A program made the position numbers and the translations under genes. Shown here one piece after another: positions 26,574 through 36,145 of a DNA stretch of 41,714 nucleotides; position 1 is the stretch's first letter; every line of letters begins with the position of its first letter. The stretch is from JAGOGN01 sp036652735 (GTDB taxonomy: Bacteria; Bacillota; Clostridia; Lachnospirales; Lachnospiraceae), in contig JAVVVI010000018.1 in NCBI GenBank assembly GCA_036652735.1, positions 1 to 41,714 of the forward strand, given 5' to 3'. The notes beneath the pieces are model-generated. The model made no database searches. It was not told where the DNA came from and saw only the letters and a program-made list of their open reading frames with translations.

Positions 26574-27485
26574 CTATCCTCTTGCAAGACTCTCCAATAA
26601 TTCCATTACTTTTTCGTCCATTTGATCATCTGAAAATTGACAGGTGCCCACCTTTTCATGACCGCCGCCTCCGTATTTCAACATAAGGCTTCCTACATCA
26701 AGGGTTGCTGTCTTATTCAGGATACTGTAACCCACTGCAACGGAACAGCCTTTTCCTTCTTTTCCATTCACTATCCATGCAGAAATATTCTGTTCCGGAT
26801 ACATGCTGTAGATTAAGAACCGATTTCCGGAGTAAATTGGTGTCACACCTCTTAAATCTGTTACAATCAACTTATTTTTCACCATTGTATGGGTTGCTAC
26901 CATCTCGGTAAACTTTTCTGTCTGCTGAAAATAAACGTCCACTCGTTCCTGTACATCGGGCATCAACAGGATTTCATCAATGGATTTTGTTCTGCAGTCA
27001 TCCAACAGTCGTTCCATTAACTGATAATTAGAGATTGTGAAGTTCCTCCATCTTCCAAGTCCTGTTCTTGGATCCATGATAAATCCGATTAAAATCCATT
27101 TCGTTGGGTGTTGAATCTCCTCAATGGTAAGATTACCGGAATCTACCCGATCTACCGCTTCCATCATTTCCTTAAACTGTGGGAACCGTTCTTCTCCACC
27201 ATAATACTCATATATGATTCTGGCACAGGACGGAGTCAGTCTGCTTTCTCCCTTATATTTACCGGCTAACTGATTTCTCTCAAATTCACTGGAATGGTGG
27301 TCAAACCATAATCCACACCCCTCTACATAGGGTACGTTTGCCAGACAATCCTCTTCGCTTACCTCCACCAGTCCATCCTGTAAATCCTTAGGATGTGCAA
27401 ACTTCCAATGGTCAATAATTCCGGCTTCCTTCAACAAACTTCCGCACGCTAATCCATCAAAATCTGAACGTGTAATTAATCTCAT
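26574..27485 (-). CDS. DHH-family phosphoesterase
   Basis: 303 residues. Motifs are DFDGLACG at 8-15, the signature DHH near 62 (WFDHHSSEFER) and a C-terminal DHHA1-like GGGGHEKVGTC near 275. The family includes exopolyphosphatases, nanoRNases and cyclic dinucleotide phosphodiesterases that use a two-metal centre; the exact substrate is not readable. AAGGTAG precedes the ATG. It lies between sbcC (upstream, 62-bp gap holding a hairpin) and the MutS-like gene (17-bp gap). Confidence 0.88.
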   Translation of the reverse strand: MRLITRSDFDGLACGSLLKEAGIIDHWKFAHPKDLQDGLVEVSEEDCLANVPYVEGCGLWFDHHSSEFERNQLAGKYKGESRLTPSCARIIYEYYGGEERFPQFKEMMEAVDRVDSGNLTIEEIQHPTKWILIGFIMDPRTGLGRWRNFTISNYQLMERLLDDCRTKSIDEILLMPDVQERVDVYFQQTEKFTEMVATHTMVKNKLIVTDLRGVTPIYSGNRFLIYSMYPEQNISAWIVNGKEGKGCSVAVGYSILNKTATLDVGSLMLKYGGGGHEKVGTCQFSDDQMDEKVMELLESLARG

Positions 27486-27529
27486 ATGCTACCTTCTTTC
27501 TATCTTTTTATTCTTATCTTTATTTTATT

Positions 27530-27557
27530 AAAATTCCTCCCTTTTGCTAGGAATTTT
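27530..27557. terminator. Hairpin at the end of sbcC
   Basis: AAAATTCCT and AGGAATTTT form a 9-bp AT-rich stem (27530-27538/27549-27557) with a 10-base loop. It overlaps the sbcC stop codon and ends in TTTT on the minus strand. It may reduce read-through into the DHH gene. Confidence 0.4.
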
Positions 27558-30500
27558 TTAATGATACCATGCTTCCTGTGGGGCTTTTTGTAACAATAAT
27601 CTGGCGATCAATACGTTCCTTTAATTCTGCCACATGTGAGATAATTCCAACCATGCGATTTCCATCGGTGAGCCCTGCCAGTGTCTGCACCGCCTGCTCC
27701 AATGACTCTGCATCCAATGCGCCAAAGCCTTCATCAATAAACAGCGTGTCTACTTCAACCCCTCCTGCATAACTCTGTATGACCTGGGAAAGTCCAAGTG
27801 CCAGGGAAAGAGATGCCTTAAAGGACTCTCCTCCGGATAGGGATTTTACGGACCTTATTCTTCCGGTATATTGATCCAGCACATTCATCTCAAGCCCGGT
27901 TTGGGATCGTAAATCCTCTGGGTTTTCTCGTCGCAACAATGCAAACCGTCCATTGGTCATAATCTTAAGGCGCTTATTTGCCTGGGACAAAATCTGTTCA
28001 AAATAGGATGCCTGAACATATTGTTCAAAGGCCAGCTTTTCTCTTCCGCTTAACTCTCCATTGGCTGTTCTGGATAAATTACTGAGAAGCAGATATTGAT
28101 CCTGCTGTTCCTTTGCTTCTTCCTTTTGCTTTACTAATTGCTTTTGGGTTGGTTCATTCATTCCAAGCCTTGTAACAACCACCTGTATCTCATCGTTTAA
28201 TTGTCTTTTCTGCTCTTCTGTCTCTGCCTTTTCTTCTAACAGTTGGGTTATATTCTGTGATTCCTTCCCTGCGATTTCTAATTGAAGCCGTTCTGAGCGC
28301 TGCTTTGTTTCTTTTACTTCCTGTCGGTAGTTCTCCTGTTCCAGACGCAGTTCTTCCAATTGTGCCCGGGTCTGAATCAACTGTTCATATCGTTCCTGTG
28401 TAAATCCACAGCTTTGCAGCTGTTCTGTAAAGAACGCTTCTGCCTTTTGTTTTGCGGCAGTGCCTTCTTCCAGCCGCCTTTTTTGATCCACTAACAATCG
28501 CTCACAACTCTTCAAACTGCTTTCCCTGGCATAAAACTCTTCTTCTGTTCGCTTTCGGTCCGCTTTCATTTTATTGCATTTATGGGTCCACTCTTCTATG
28601 GCCGCTTCTGCCATTTTCTTATTGGCATAGTCCAATCCTTCACGCTGGGATTGTAGTTCTCCCCTTCTTCCGGATAATGACTGGGCTAATACTTGATTTT
28701 CTTTTTCTGTCTGATTAATTTGTTCCCGATTGTGTTCCATGGATTCTTCTATTCCATCCAGCTGTATTTTTACTTGTTTTTTTCTCTCCTGTTTTTTCCC
28801 TAACAGAAGCCATTCCTTCTTTTTTATTTGAAGGTTCTCTTTTACAAGCTGAAGTGCTTTTTCTGCGGTTTCCCGGAATGCCTGCAACGTATTCTCAATG
28901 TTCTTACCCGGGAAAAGCTCTGCTGCCTTGTCCATAAGCTGCTTTCCTGACAGCTGGAATTCGGTTAATTTGGATGCTGATTCCTGGCTGAGCAGCTTTC
29001 TTTGTTCCCCTGCTTCCTGGCACTTTTTCTTTTCCCTTTGCAATTCCGCTTCCGTTGGCGCTGCTGCCGCCGGTTTTGCCTTCCTGGGATGTTCTCTGGA
29101 TCCACAAACAGGACAGGGTGCTCCCTCTTGTAAATCAGACGCCAGAATTCCCGCCTGTTCTCTAAAAAAGGCTGTTTCCATTTCTCCATACAACTGACTT
29201 ACTTTTTCATAATCGGAATCCGACTTTAAGAACCTCTGCTGTAACGCTGCACTTTCTTCCCGGAGCTTTCCGGTCTGTAGAATACACTCCTGCCAATAAA
29301 GCAGCTTTTCTCTTTGAAGTTCCAGCTCTCTTTCTTCCCCGGAAACTTCTGCTAAGAGAAGCTCTACCTCTGCCAGCTCTTCCAGTTCTCCTGCCAGTGC
29401 ATTCTTTTGTCCCACCAATGAGAGCTGCTGCTGTTCGTATGCTTCCAGCTGTGACTCCAACACTTTTTGCCGGCTTTCCATTGTTTGAACTTCTCGTTCG
29501 CCTGCTTCCAGTCGCTCATACCGGGAAAGAGTGGTTGTTAGATTCTCAATTGCATATGCAAGCTTCTCTCTTTCTCCATCTCTGCTGCACTCCTGTTGGT
29601 ACACTTCCCTTAATCGCTCTAATTCCTCCGCCCTTGTCTTACGCTCTGTCTCCTGTAAGACAATTGCATCTTTTAATTCCTCCTGGTTCTTCTTCTCCCT
29701 TTGAAACTCCTTCTCAAGTGGTGCCACTCGCAGCAATGCTTTTTCCAGGTCGCTGATCCATTCCTTTTTTTCCTGCCATTCCTGTCTTTGGGCTTCCAGT
29801 GCTTCCATTCGTTTCTGTACTTCTGAAAATTCCCCAATGGCTTTATTGGTATATTCTGCCTGGGTGATTTCATGTATTTGCTTTTGCAGCTGTTGTTCCA
29901 GCTGCTGTAGTTTACTTTTATTATCCCGAAGCAGTGTTTGATCTTCCAATATCAGACTTTGCAATTCTTCTGTAATTTCCTCCAGCCGGTAAATGGACTC
30001 CGGTTGTCCTTTTTCCAAAAGACATGGATATCCTTCCTTGTCTCCTAACATAATTCCCGTCATATATTGGAGAATCCCCTGCTTGGTCTGTTCACATCTG
30101 CGTTTGGCTTCCTTCTCTTTTTCTTTTAGCATACGCTGGGTATTTTGGTATAGCTCCGTATTGAAAATACGTCTAAAAATATCTCCTCTTGTCTTACTGT
30201 CTGCTAATAAAAGCTGCAAGAACTCGCCTTGTGCAATCATGGTAATCTGTTTAAACTGGACATAGTTGATGCCCATAATCTCTTCTATTCTTCCGGTTAC
30301 TTCCTTTGAACCGGTTACAATATCTCCATTTGGCAGCTGTAACACCGCATCTGCATTTTCTCTTGTGGTTCCCTCACCATTTTTCTTGGGCCGTTCATAG
30401 CGGGGATTGCGGGTAATTGTATACAGTTTCCTCTGATGAAGAAAGGACAATTCCACATATGTTTTAACCCCCGGTTCTGCAAAATCACTGCGTAATGTCT

Positions 30501-30690
30501 CAACGCCCCTTACCATTCCACTGGCAAGTCCATATAAGGCAAAGGCAATGGCATCAAAGATTGTGGTTTTACCTGCACCGGTGTCTCCTGTAATTAAAAA
30601 TACCCCCTGACCTCCAAATGAGGAAAAGTCTAATTCCACCTTATTGGCGTAGGGGCCAAATGCACTCATTACGATCTTTAAGGGTTTCAT
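27547..30690 (-). CDS. sbcC: Exonuclease subunit SbcC (Rad50-like ATPase)
   Basis: 1047 residues, the usual length. With SbcD it forms the nuclease that cuts DNA hairpins and processes ends. Walker A GDTGAGKTTIFDAIAFAL lies near 36. Long coiled coils flank a zinc hook CPVC near residue 527. The ABC signature LSGGESFKASLSLALGLS is near 953, and Walker B TLFIDEGFGALD near 983. Its start overlaps the sbcD stop by 4 bp (ATGA), giving coupled translation. The ATP-binding and hook residues are all present, so it looks functional. Confidence 0.96.
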   Translation of the reverse strand: MKPLKIVMSAFGPYANKVELDFSSFGGQGVFLITGDTGAGKTTIFDAIAFALYGLASGMVRGVETLRSDFAEPGVKTYVELSFLHQRKLYTITRNPRYERPKKNGEGTTRENADAVLQLPNGDIVTGSKEVTGRIEEIMGINYVQFKQITMIAQGEFLQLLLADSKTRGDIFRRIFNTELYQNTQRMLKEKEKEAKRRCEQTKQGILQYMTGIMLGDKEGYPCLLEKGQPESIYRLEEITEELQSLILEDQTLLRDNKSKLQQLEQQLQKQIHEITQAEYTNKAIGEFSEVQKRMEALEAQRQEWQEKKEWISDLEKALLRVAPLEKEFQREKKNQEELKDAIVLQETERKTRAEELERLREVYQQECSRDGEREKLAYAIENLTTTLSRYERLEAGEREVQTMESRQKVLESQLEAYEQQQLSLVGQKNALAGELEELAEVELLLAEVSGEERELELQREKLLYWQECILQTGKLREESAALQQRFLKSDSDYEKVSQLYGEMETAFFREQAGILASDLQEGAPCPVCGSREHPRKAKPAAAAPTEAELQREKKKCQEAGEQRKLLSQESASKLTEFQLSGKQLMDKAAELFPGKNIENTLQAFRETAEKALQLVKENLQIKKKEWLLLGKKQERKKQVKIQLDGIEESMEHNREQINQTEKENQVLAQSLSGRRGELQSQREGLDYANKKMAEAAIEEWTHKCNKMKADRKRTEEEFYARESSLKSCERLLVDQKRRLEEGTAAKQKAEAFFTEQLQSCGFTQERYEQLIQTRAQLEELRLEQENYRQEVKETKQRSERLQLEIAGKESQNITQLLEEKAETEEQKRQLNDEIQVVVTRLGMNEPTQKQLVKQKEEAKEQQDQYLLLSNLSRTANGELSGREKLAFEQYVQASYFEQILSQANKRLKIMTNGRFALLRRENPEDLRSQTGLEMNVLDQYTGRIRSVKSLSGGESFKASLSLALGLSQVIQSYAGGVEVDTLFIDEGFGALDAESLEQAVQTLAGLTDGNRMVGIISHVAELKERIDRQIIVTKSPTGSMVSLKNS

Positions 30691-31838
30691 TCTTCCTGCC
30701 CTCCTGCCTGTCTGATGGTATCTTCCATTACTTGAATTTGTTCTCTTGATAATTCTACCTGATTCTGTCCCTTGTAAAACTGTGAAAAAAGTTCCATTGG
30801 GCTTTTTTTCACAGACTCTCCCAACAGAGGGACCTTACATTCCTCTGTTCGTTTACTTCGGCTGTTCTCAAAATTAAGTGCCATTAAATTAGGATAGACC
30901 TGACGCAGCTTTCCCAAAGCGTCGTAGATTTCTTCCTCATCTGTTAAAATTACCTGAATATAATCTTCTGCACCCTCCGGCTCCTCGCTTCCGATTTTAA
31001 GCAGTTCCTCTATGGGTCCCTTCACCGTCCGCATATCATGAATTGGGGTAAGCGGCAGTAATTGAATCCTTATCTCCCCTTTCTCTCCAAGCTCCAGTAA
31101 CGTTACAGACTTCTGATGTCCTGCCTCCGAGAAAGAATATTTTATAGGAGAACCTGCATAGCGAATGGTATCCCTACTCATTCGCTGAGGTCCATGAAGG
31201 TGTCCCAAGGCAACATAATCAAATAAAGAAAAAGCCTCCGCATCCACATTCTCAAGTCCTCCAATGGAAAGACTTTCTGAATCCGACTGTTCCGGCTGCT
31301 GTGCTCCACTTGTTACATATTGGTGTGCAATCAGAACATTTCTATCCTGTTCCTGTATCTCTGCCGTGGACAGAGCCAGTCTAACTGCTTCTTCATAGGA
31401 TTCTATGGGTTCCTCAAAAAATGGTTTTAACATCGCCGGTTTCATAAATGGAAGAAGATAAATATGAACGGGTCCATATTCATCTTGCAGCACTTCACTC
31501 TGTATTGTTCCATTATATACGCCCGCAATAAAGACTCCATTTTTTTCCATAATGCGGCTTCCAAAACCCAATCGCTCCGGTGAATCATGATTACCACTAA
31601 TCATAAATATTGGTTTTCCCTGTTTTGTTAAATTTGTGAGAAATTCATCCAGTAATTCTACTGCCTCCGCAGATGGCTGACTTTTATCATACACATCTCC
31701 GGCAATTAAAATTCCATCCGGTCTCTCCCTTTGCACAATCTCAATCACCTGTGCAAATATCTGCCGTTGTTCTTCCAGCATACTGAATCCATTGACTCTC
31801 TTTCCAATATGCAAATCGGCCATATGAAGTAATTTCAT
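30687..31838 (-). CDS. sbcD: Exonuclease subunit SbcD (Mre11-like nuclease)
   Basis: 383 residues. Metallophosphatase motifs in order are ADLHIGK at 8-14, GDVYDKSQPS near 48, SGNHDSPERL near 82 and GHLHGP near 210. These bind two Mn ions for nuclease action with SbcC, its overlapping neighbour. GGGAGG lies five bases before the ATG. A 46-residue Lys-rich gene ends 42 bp upstream and may share the transcript. Confidence 0.96.
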   Translation of the reverse strand: MKLLHMADLHIGKRVNGFSMLEEQRQIFAQVIEIVQRERPDGILIAGDVYDKSQPSAEAVELLDEFLTNLTKQGKPIFMISGNHDSPERLGFGSRIMEKNGVFIAGVYNGTIQSEVLQDEYGPVHIYLLPFMKPAMLKPFFEEPIESYEEAVRLALSTAEIQEQDRNVLIAHQYVTSGAQQPEQSDSESLSIGGLENVDAEAFSLFDYVALGHLHGPQRMSRDTIRYAGSPIKYSFSEAGHQKSVTLLELGEKGEIRIQLLPLTPIHDMRTVKGPIEELLKIGSEEPEGAEDYIQVILTDEEEIYDALGKLRQVYPNLMALNFENSRSKRTEECKVPLLGESVKKSPMELFSQFYKGQNQVELSREQIQVMEDTIRQAGGQEE

Positions 31839-31880
31839 TGCACCCTCCCATTGTCTTTTTTTAGACTGCTGATGGACAAT

Positions 31881-32021
31881 TTACTTCGTCTTTTTCTGCT
31901 TTTTAACCAATTCCGGCTGTGTCATAACCGGTCTTTGTACGGAGGATACAAATGTATCCGTTGTCTTTTTATCCGACTTTTTCATTTTCTTAGTTTCTTT
32001 TCGAATGCTTCTATCACCCAT
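31881..32021 (-). CDS. Small Lys-rich protein (46 aa) upstream of sbcD
   Basis: A 46-residue frame beginning MGDRSIRKETKKMKK and ending KKQKKTK. About 17 residues are Lys or Arg and there are no hydrophobic segments. A very strong ribosome site (AAAAGGAGGAG, six bases from the ATG) supports translation. Basic, probably disordered, it might bind nucleic acid or be a conserved orphan. It follows the EAL gene by 47 bp and precedes sbcD by 42 bp. Not recognised as a family. Confidence 0.72.
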   Translation of the reverse strand: MGDRSIRKETKKMKKSDKKTTDTFVSSVQRPVMTQPELVKKQKKTK

Positions 32022-32068
32022 AATTCACTCCTCCTTTTCCCTTTCATGCTTTCCAGGTTAGTTTCATT

Positions 32069-34297
32069 TTAATCTATCCCCGTACTTAAATCAAGCAATT
32101 GCTGGAATTTATCGGCGGGAACCGGTTTTGAATAATAATATCCCTGACCGGTCTCGCAGCCACATTCCCTTAAAAAAATCACCTGTTCTCCGGTTTCAAC
32201 TCCTTCTGCAACCACAGACATTTTTAATTCCTTTGCCATACGAATCACATTGGCAACTACTGTTTTTCCCCGTTCTGAATTTAAGGTCTCACTTAACATA
32301 ATACGATCCAGCTTCAATGTGTCCACCAGCAGATCTTTCAATACATTGAGCGAGGAATAACCGGAACCAAAGTCATCCAGTGAAATTCGGAATCCCTCTT
32401 TGTGAAGTACGGATATCACACCGGTTAGTTGATCCATATCCGTGTATACCATGTTCTCTGTTATTTCCAATTCGATCATTTCCGGTAAAATATTTTTTTC
32501 ATTGAGAATCTTCATAATACCTTCCAAATAACCCGCCTGATACATATAACGTCTGGACTGGTTAATGGATATGGGAACCGGCCGACGTCCACTGTCCGTC
32601 AGTCCATGTATAAAGTCACAGAGTTGTTCCAGCATATACAGATCCATCTGATAAATTGCACCCGTTTGTTCAAACAATGGTATAAATTCATCCGGCATCA
32701 CCATTGTTTGATCCTCTCGGATCCATCGAACCAATGCCTCTCCGCCTACAATCTTCTCACTTGTTAAATCATATTTGGGCTGAATAAATAATCGGAACTC
32801 TCCATTTTTCAATGCCTGTGGCATTCTCTGCTCCAGTTCTTTTTCAAACTCCATTCGTTCCTGCATCTGATCGCTGTAAAATATCACCTGGGATTCATAA
32901 CAATTTTTTGCTGCTTTTCTGGCAATATTTGATTTTTCAATACAGGACATGATCTCTTCTTCCTTATCCTGCATCTCATAGACCCCGCATGCCATTTGTA
33001 CGGAATAATACCCTCCGCATATTTTTTCCCACTGGGTTATGGTTGTACAAATCTGCTCGATATACTGTTTTGTTTCTTCTTCATTCTGTTTACTGTAGAA
33101 TAAAAATAAGAACTGATCCGCGCTGACTCTGGCAAACGTCTCCCCCTTCTCTGCTTTTGCAGCAAGGCAGTATGCAATATGTACCAAAAAATCGTTACCC
33201 ATTCCATATCCCAGTTCATTATTAAAATATCGAAACTGCTTTACATCAAAGTTTAACAGTGAATAAGCACCTGTTCCGGGTTCTCCAAATAACTGCTCTG
33301 CTTCCCCCTTAAATCCTTCTATGTTCAATGCACCTGTAAGGGCATCATAATAGGCCATTTTACGAATTTGTTTCGTTGATTTTTTCTTCATTCTCCTTAT
33401 GAAAACTGTGGCTGTTAAAAATACGAAAAACACAATTACCATAAGAATAATGGTCAGTGAAATAACCTTTCGCGACCGTTCAAATACAACCCGGGCCGGA
33501 AGAGACGTAACGAGGTTCCAATTGTCTGTTCCCTTAATTGGTGCATATGCGAAAAACCGTTCATCTTCTTTCATAACCAGGCGGGACACGCCCCGTCTGC
33601 CCAATTGAAGATCCGTTTGAAACTCCATCACCTTTGCCGCTTTATTTCTTGTCTTTGCAATCTCAATGATGTTCCTCCCCACGCGTTTTTCAATGGGGTG
33701 CAAAAGAACGGTTCCCTTGGAATCTGTTATAAAAGCGAGGCCACTTTTATGATAAAATGAGACATCTATTCGTTGTGTAAGTGCCTTTAACTCATATCCC
33801 GAAAATAACACTCCGGTAATCTTTCCCTGATAATAAATTGGTACTGCGTACACAATTCCCTGTTTTTTTCCTCCCACCTTATCTGTTAATGGTTTTGATA
33901 AATATGCCCTTCCCTGAATGGCTTCCCTGAAGAACTTGCGATCTTTCACGGAGAATTCATGTCCATCACTGGTTCTTGCAGTTCCATTCTTGTCCACAAT
34001 TCCGATTCGATATAAATTGAATTTATCCGCCTGCTTTTTGATTCGTTCTAATTTATCTTCCAGTGGAATCTCCGGATTGGAGACAATGCCATCTGCCAGA
34101 ATCTCCAGCAAATCAAAGTCCCGGTCAATTTGTCTCTGTACCGAAGATGCGCCCTGGGTTGCCACCTCTGAAAGGTGCATCTTGGACTCACCGGTAAGCA
34201 ATCCTGTAATATAGTTTGAATAAATTAAATCCAGCATAACCAGTAAAAGCATACCTAAGGCTATTAAAAACAGACGTTTTTTCCCTTTGAATTTCAT
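32069..34297 (-). CDS. Membrane sensor: dCache, degenerate GGDEF and EAL phosphodiesterase
   Basis: 742 residues. A membrane segment at about 8-28 and another near 275-300 enclose a dCache-type extracytoplasmic sensor (VDKNGTARTSDGHEFS, DRKFFREAIQG, GLAFITDSKGTVLLHP). A GGDEF domain follows at about 325-470, with RVSADQF in place of GGDEF, so it cannot make c-di-GMP. The EAL domain (about 490-742) keeps the key residues: EALVRW, the Asn of SINQS, EITEN, DDFGSG, KLD, EGVET and GQGYYYSKP. It should hydrolyse c-di-GMP to pGpG in response to a ligand outside the cell. The start at 34297 is preferred over one 15 bp upstream because GAGGGGG is well placed for it. It follows the cyclase gene by 32 bp. 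Confidence 0.9.
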   Translation of the reverse strand: MKFKGKKRLFLIALGMLLLVMLDLIYSNYITGLLTGESKMHLSEVATQGASSVQRQIDRDFDLLEILADGIVSNPEIPLEDKLERIKKQADKFNLYRIGIVDKNGTARTSDGHEFSVKDRKFFREAIQGRAYLSKPLTDKVGGKKQGIVYAVPIYYQGKITGVLFSGYELKALTQRIDVSFYHKSGLAFITDSKGTVLLHPIEKRVGRNIIEIAKTRNKAAKVMEFQTDLQLGRRGVSRLVMKEDERFFAYAPIKGTDNWNLVTSLPARVVFERSRKVISLTIILMVIVFFVFLTATVFIRRMKKKSTKQIRKMAYYDALTGALNIEGFKGEAEQLFGEPGTGAYSLLNFDVKQFRYFNNELGYGMGNDFLVHIAYCLAAKAEKGETFARVSADQFLFLFYSKQNEEETKQYIEQICTTITQWEKICGGYYSVQMACGVYEMQDKEEEIMSCIEKSNIARKAAKNCYESQVIFYSDQMQERMEFEKELEQRMPQALKNGEFRLFIQPKYDLTSEKIVGGEALVRWIREDQTMVMPDEFIPLFEQTGAIYQMDLYMLEQLCDFIHGLTDSGRRPVPISINQSRRYMYQAGYLEGIMKILNEKNILPEMIELEITENMVYTDMDQLTGVISVLHKEGFRISLDDFGSGYSSLNVLKDLLVDTLKLDRIMLSETLNSERGKTVVANVIRMAKELKMSVVAEGVETGEQVIFLRECGCETGQGYYYSKPVPADKFQQLLDLSTGID

Positions 34298-34329
34298 AAC
34301 CTTCCCCCTCATATTCCTTTTCCCGGGTT

Positions 34330-35538
34330 CTATCTCATTGCTTTTTTTGCATTTTTTTGTGCATACATTTTTTCATCTGCCTGCTGCAAAACTACTTTCG
34401 CCGAGAGCGGTGTCTCCGGTGTAATCCATACCACTCCATAACTAACAGACATCTCATATTTTTTCTCTATCGATGCCAGCTTCTCATTCAGTGTATCCAT
34501 TTTTTTCTCAACAAGCTTTTCTTCACAATCCAGAAATAGCATTAGGAATTCATCTCCGCCTATACGGCTTATAATATCTGCCTTGCGGACAATTTTACGC
34601 ATTTGTTCACTAACCGTTTTTATGTATTCATCACCTGCTCCATGACCATAGCAGTCATTTGCCACCTTTAGCCTGTCCAAGTCAATCATACATGCACAAA
34701 ATGTTCGTTGTTCCTCAAGGAACTCATTCAACTGCTGCATTCCATACCTGCGATTATATAATCCCGTTAAGGTATCTTTGAATACCATTTCTTCCAGTTC
34801 TTCTTTTTCTTCTCTGGCACTTGTGACATCTGCAATTAAATGAGCATAGGCCATTCTTTCATCCCACTGAATTAAAAAGGACTTTGCGTATAAAAAATAT
34901 TCATTCAGTGGACAATGATATTCATACTCCTGTGTCTGGTCACTCATTTTATAGGAACGCAGATGATTCAATAAGTCACAGCTTTTTCCACAGCTTGACT
35001 TCCCCGTCTCCGGATTGTAGAATAATTTCTTTGCTGATGGATTGGTGTAGAGAACCTCACCACTCTCTATATCCGTAACCACAATCCAATCACTGAGTGC
35101 CCCCATAATTGCCACTAATAAATCCATGGATTTTGTAATCACCTGGGTTTGTTTTTTTAATTTTTCCTCTCGTTCCTGTAATTGGCCCGTCATTTTATTA
35201 AAGGAGTCTGAAAATTCCCCAAGAAAGCTTACTCTCTGTCCATAATCTCCGTTTGCCACCTGATTTGTCTGCCAGGTTAAATGGCGGAGCCCTGCGTGTA
35301 AATCCTTCAGCCCCCCTGCCAAAAAATTATGTCTGTCAGGCGTTGGTGCATCCAAATTGCCACAGGATAAATTCTTAAGAAATTCATCCGACTCCCTTAG
35401 GCATTGAGCAAGATAGTCGATTAATTCCTGGAGTTCACTTAATTCTTCCGCTTCACTCTTCATCTCCGGTAAGATTGGCTTATTTAATATAATCCTTTTT
35501 ATTTGCAAACTCAGCAGTTCGACATCATGCTCATTCAT
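34330..35538 (-). CDS. Diguanylate cyclase with PAS-like domain
   Basis: 402 residues. A helical region with a HAMP-like stretch (QVANGDYGQRVSFLGEFSDSFNKM) is followed by a PAS-like domain near 155-260 (IVVTDIESGEVLYTNPSAKKLF). The GGDEF domain (about 260-400) keeps RIGGDEF near 329 and an I-site RxxD (RKAD) five residues before it, so it should make c-di-GMP and be product-inhibited. No transmembrane segment is seen, so it is cytoplasmic. The start at 35538 is chosen because AAAAGGAG lies nine bases upstream, directly after the V4R gene's stop. It is 16 bp from that gene, so they are co-transcribed. Confidence 0.9.
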   Translation of the reverse strand: MNEHDVELLSLQIKRIILNKPILPEMKSEAEELSELQELIDYLAQCLRESDEFLKNLSCGNLDAPTPDRHNFLAGGLKDLHAGLRHLTWQTNQVANGDYGQRVSFLGEFSDSFNKMTGQLQEREEKLKKQTQVITKSMDLLVAIMGALSDWIVVTDIESGEVLYTNPSAKKLFYNPETGKSSCGKSCDLLNHLRSYKMSDQTQEYEYHCPLNEYFLYAKSFLIQWDERMAYAHLIADVTSAREEKEELEEMVFKDTLTGLYNRRYGMQQLNEFLEEQRTFCACMIDLDRLKVANDCYGHGAGDEYIKTVSEQMRKIVRKADIISRIGGDEFLMLFLDCEEKLVEKKMDTLNEKLASIEKKYEMSVSYGVVWITPETPLSAKVVLQQADEKMYAQKNAKKAMR

Positions 35539-35554
35539 TTGCTCCATCTCCTTT

Positions 35555-36100
35555 TTATCCTTCGTTTGGATTCTGAATATGGGCTTCAAATCTGCATACC
35601 CTTGCGCCGGTTGCCCAGCAGTCAATCTCCGTTACAATATAATCTTTTTTGGTATAAGCCTTTAATACCCCTGCCAAAAAGCCTTCATCATAATTACATA
35701 CGGTCTCACCTGTAATTGGCAATCCGGAACAATCCAGATCTTCTCCCATTGTTACTATCGCTTCCCCTGTTTGGGTATCAAACTTTTCCACTCTTAAGAT
35801 TCCCACTCTGCTGCTTTCCAGTACCTCTTGCAGCTGTGCTATAAATTCAGGAAATGGAAGGGATAAGTCCAGAAGGTGATTGGCAAATTCTTTCCCTGCC
35901 AAATCCCCTGCACTTCTGAAAATATCAATCATGGTCTCGTTCCCAAAACGACTTGAAATCACATCTTTAATTGTATATTGAAGTAAACGATATGCAAACA
36001 CAGGCATACCTTCTCCCAAATTCTTGCGTCCCTCCACTACGTCACCAATGAACTCCCAGGAAAATTTATTCTCTTCTTCATTCGCAAAAAGATTCAGCAT
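35555..36100 (-). CDS. V4R-domain (4-vinyl reductase-like) sensor protein
   Basis: 181 residues, all V4R-like. The C-terminal half has the conserved cysteines and layout of the family: CSGLPITGETVCNYDEGFLAGVL, then ITxxx-type ending ATGARVCRFE. V4R domains bind small molecules, possibly metals or hydrocarbons, and often sit in signalling proteins. AGGGGG precedes the ATG. Directly downstream (16 bp) is a diguanylate cyclase, so the domain may sense a ligand and pass it to that enzyme as a separate subunit; that is inference. Confidence 0.85.
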   Translation of the reverse strand: MLNLFANEEENKFSWEFIGDVVEGRKNLGEGMPVFAYRLLQYTIKDVISSRFGNETMIDIFRSAGDLAGKEFANHLLDLSLPFPEFIAQLQEVLESSRVGILRVEKFDTQTGEAIVTMGEDLDCSGLPITGETVCNYDEGFLAGVLKAYTKKDYIVTEIDCWATGARVCRFEAHIQNPNEG

Positions 36101-36145
36101 CTATCGTTCCCCCTTTTTTTGTATTCAAAACTCCTGATTTATCAT

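Noticed and set aside
32030..32055. A seven-residue frame (MKLTWKA) between the EAL gene and the Lys-rich gene
   Set aside because: Too short and without its own ribosome site.
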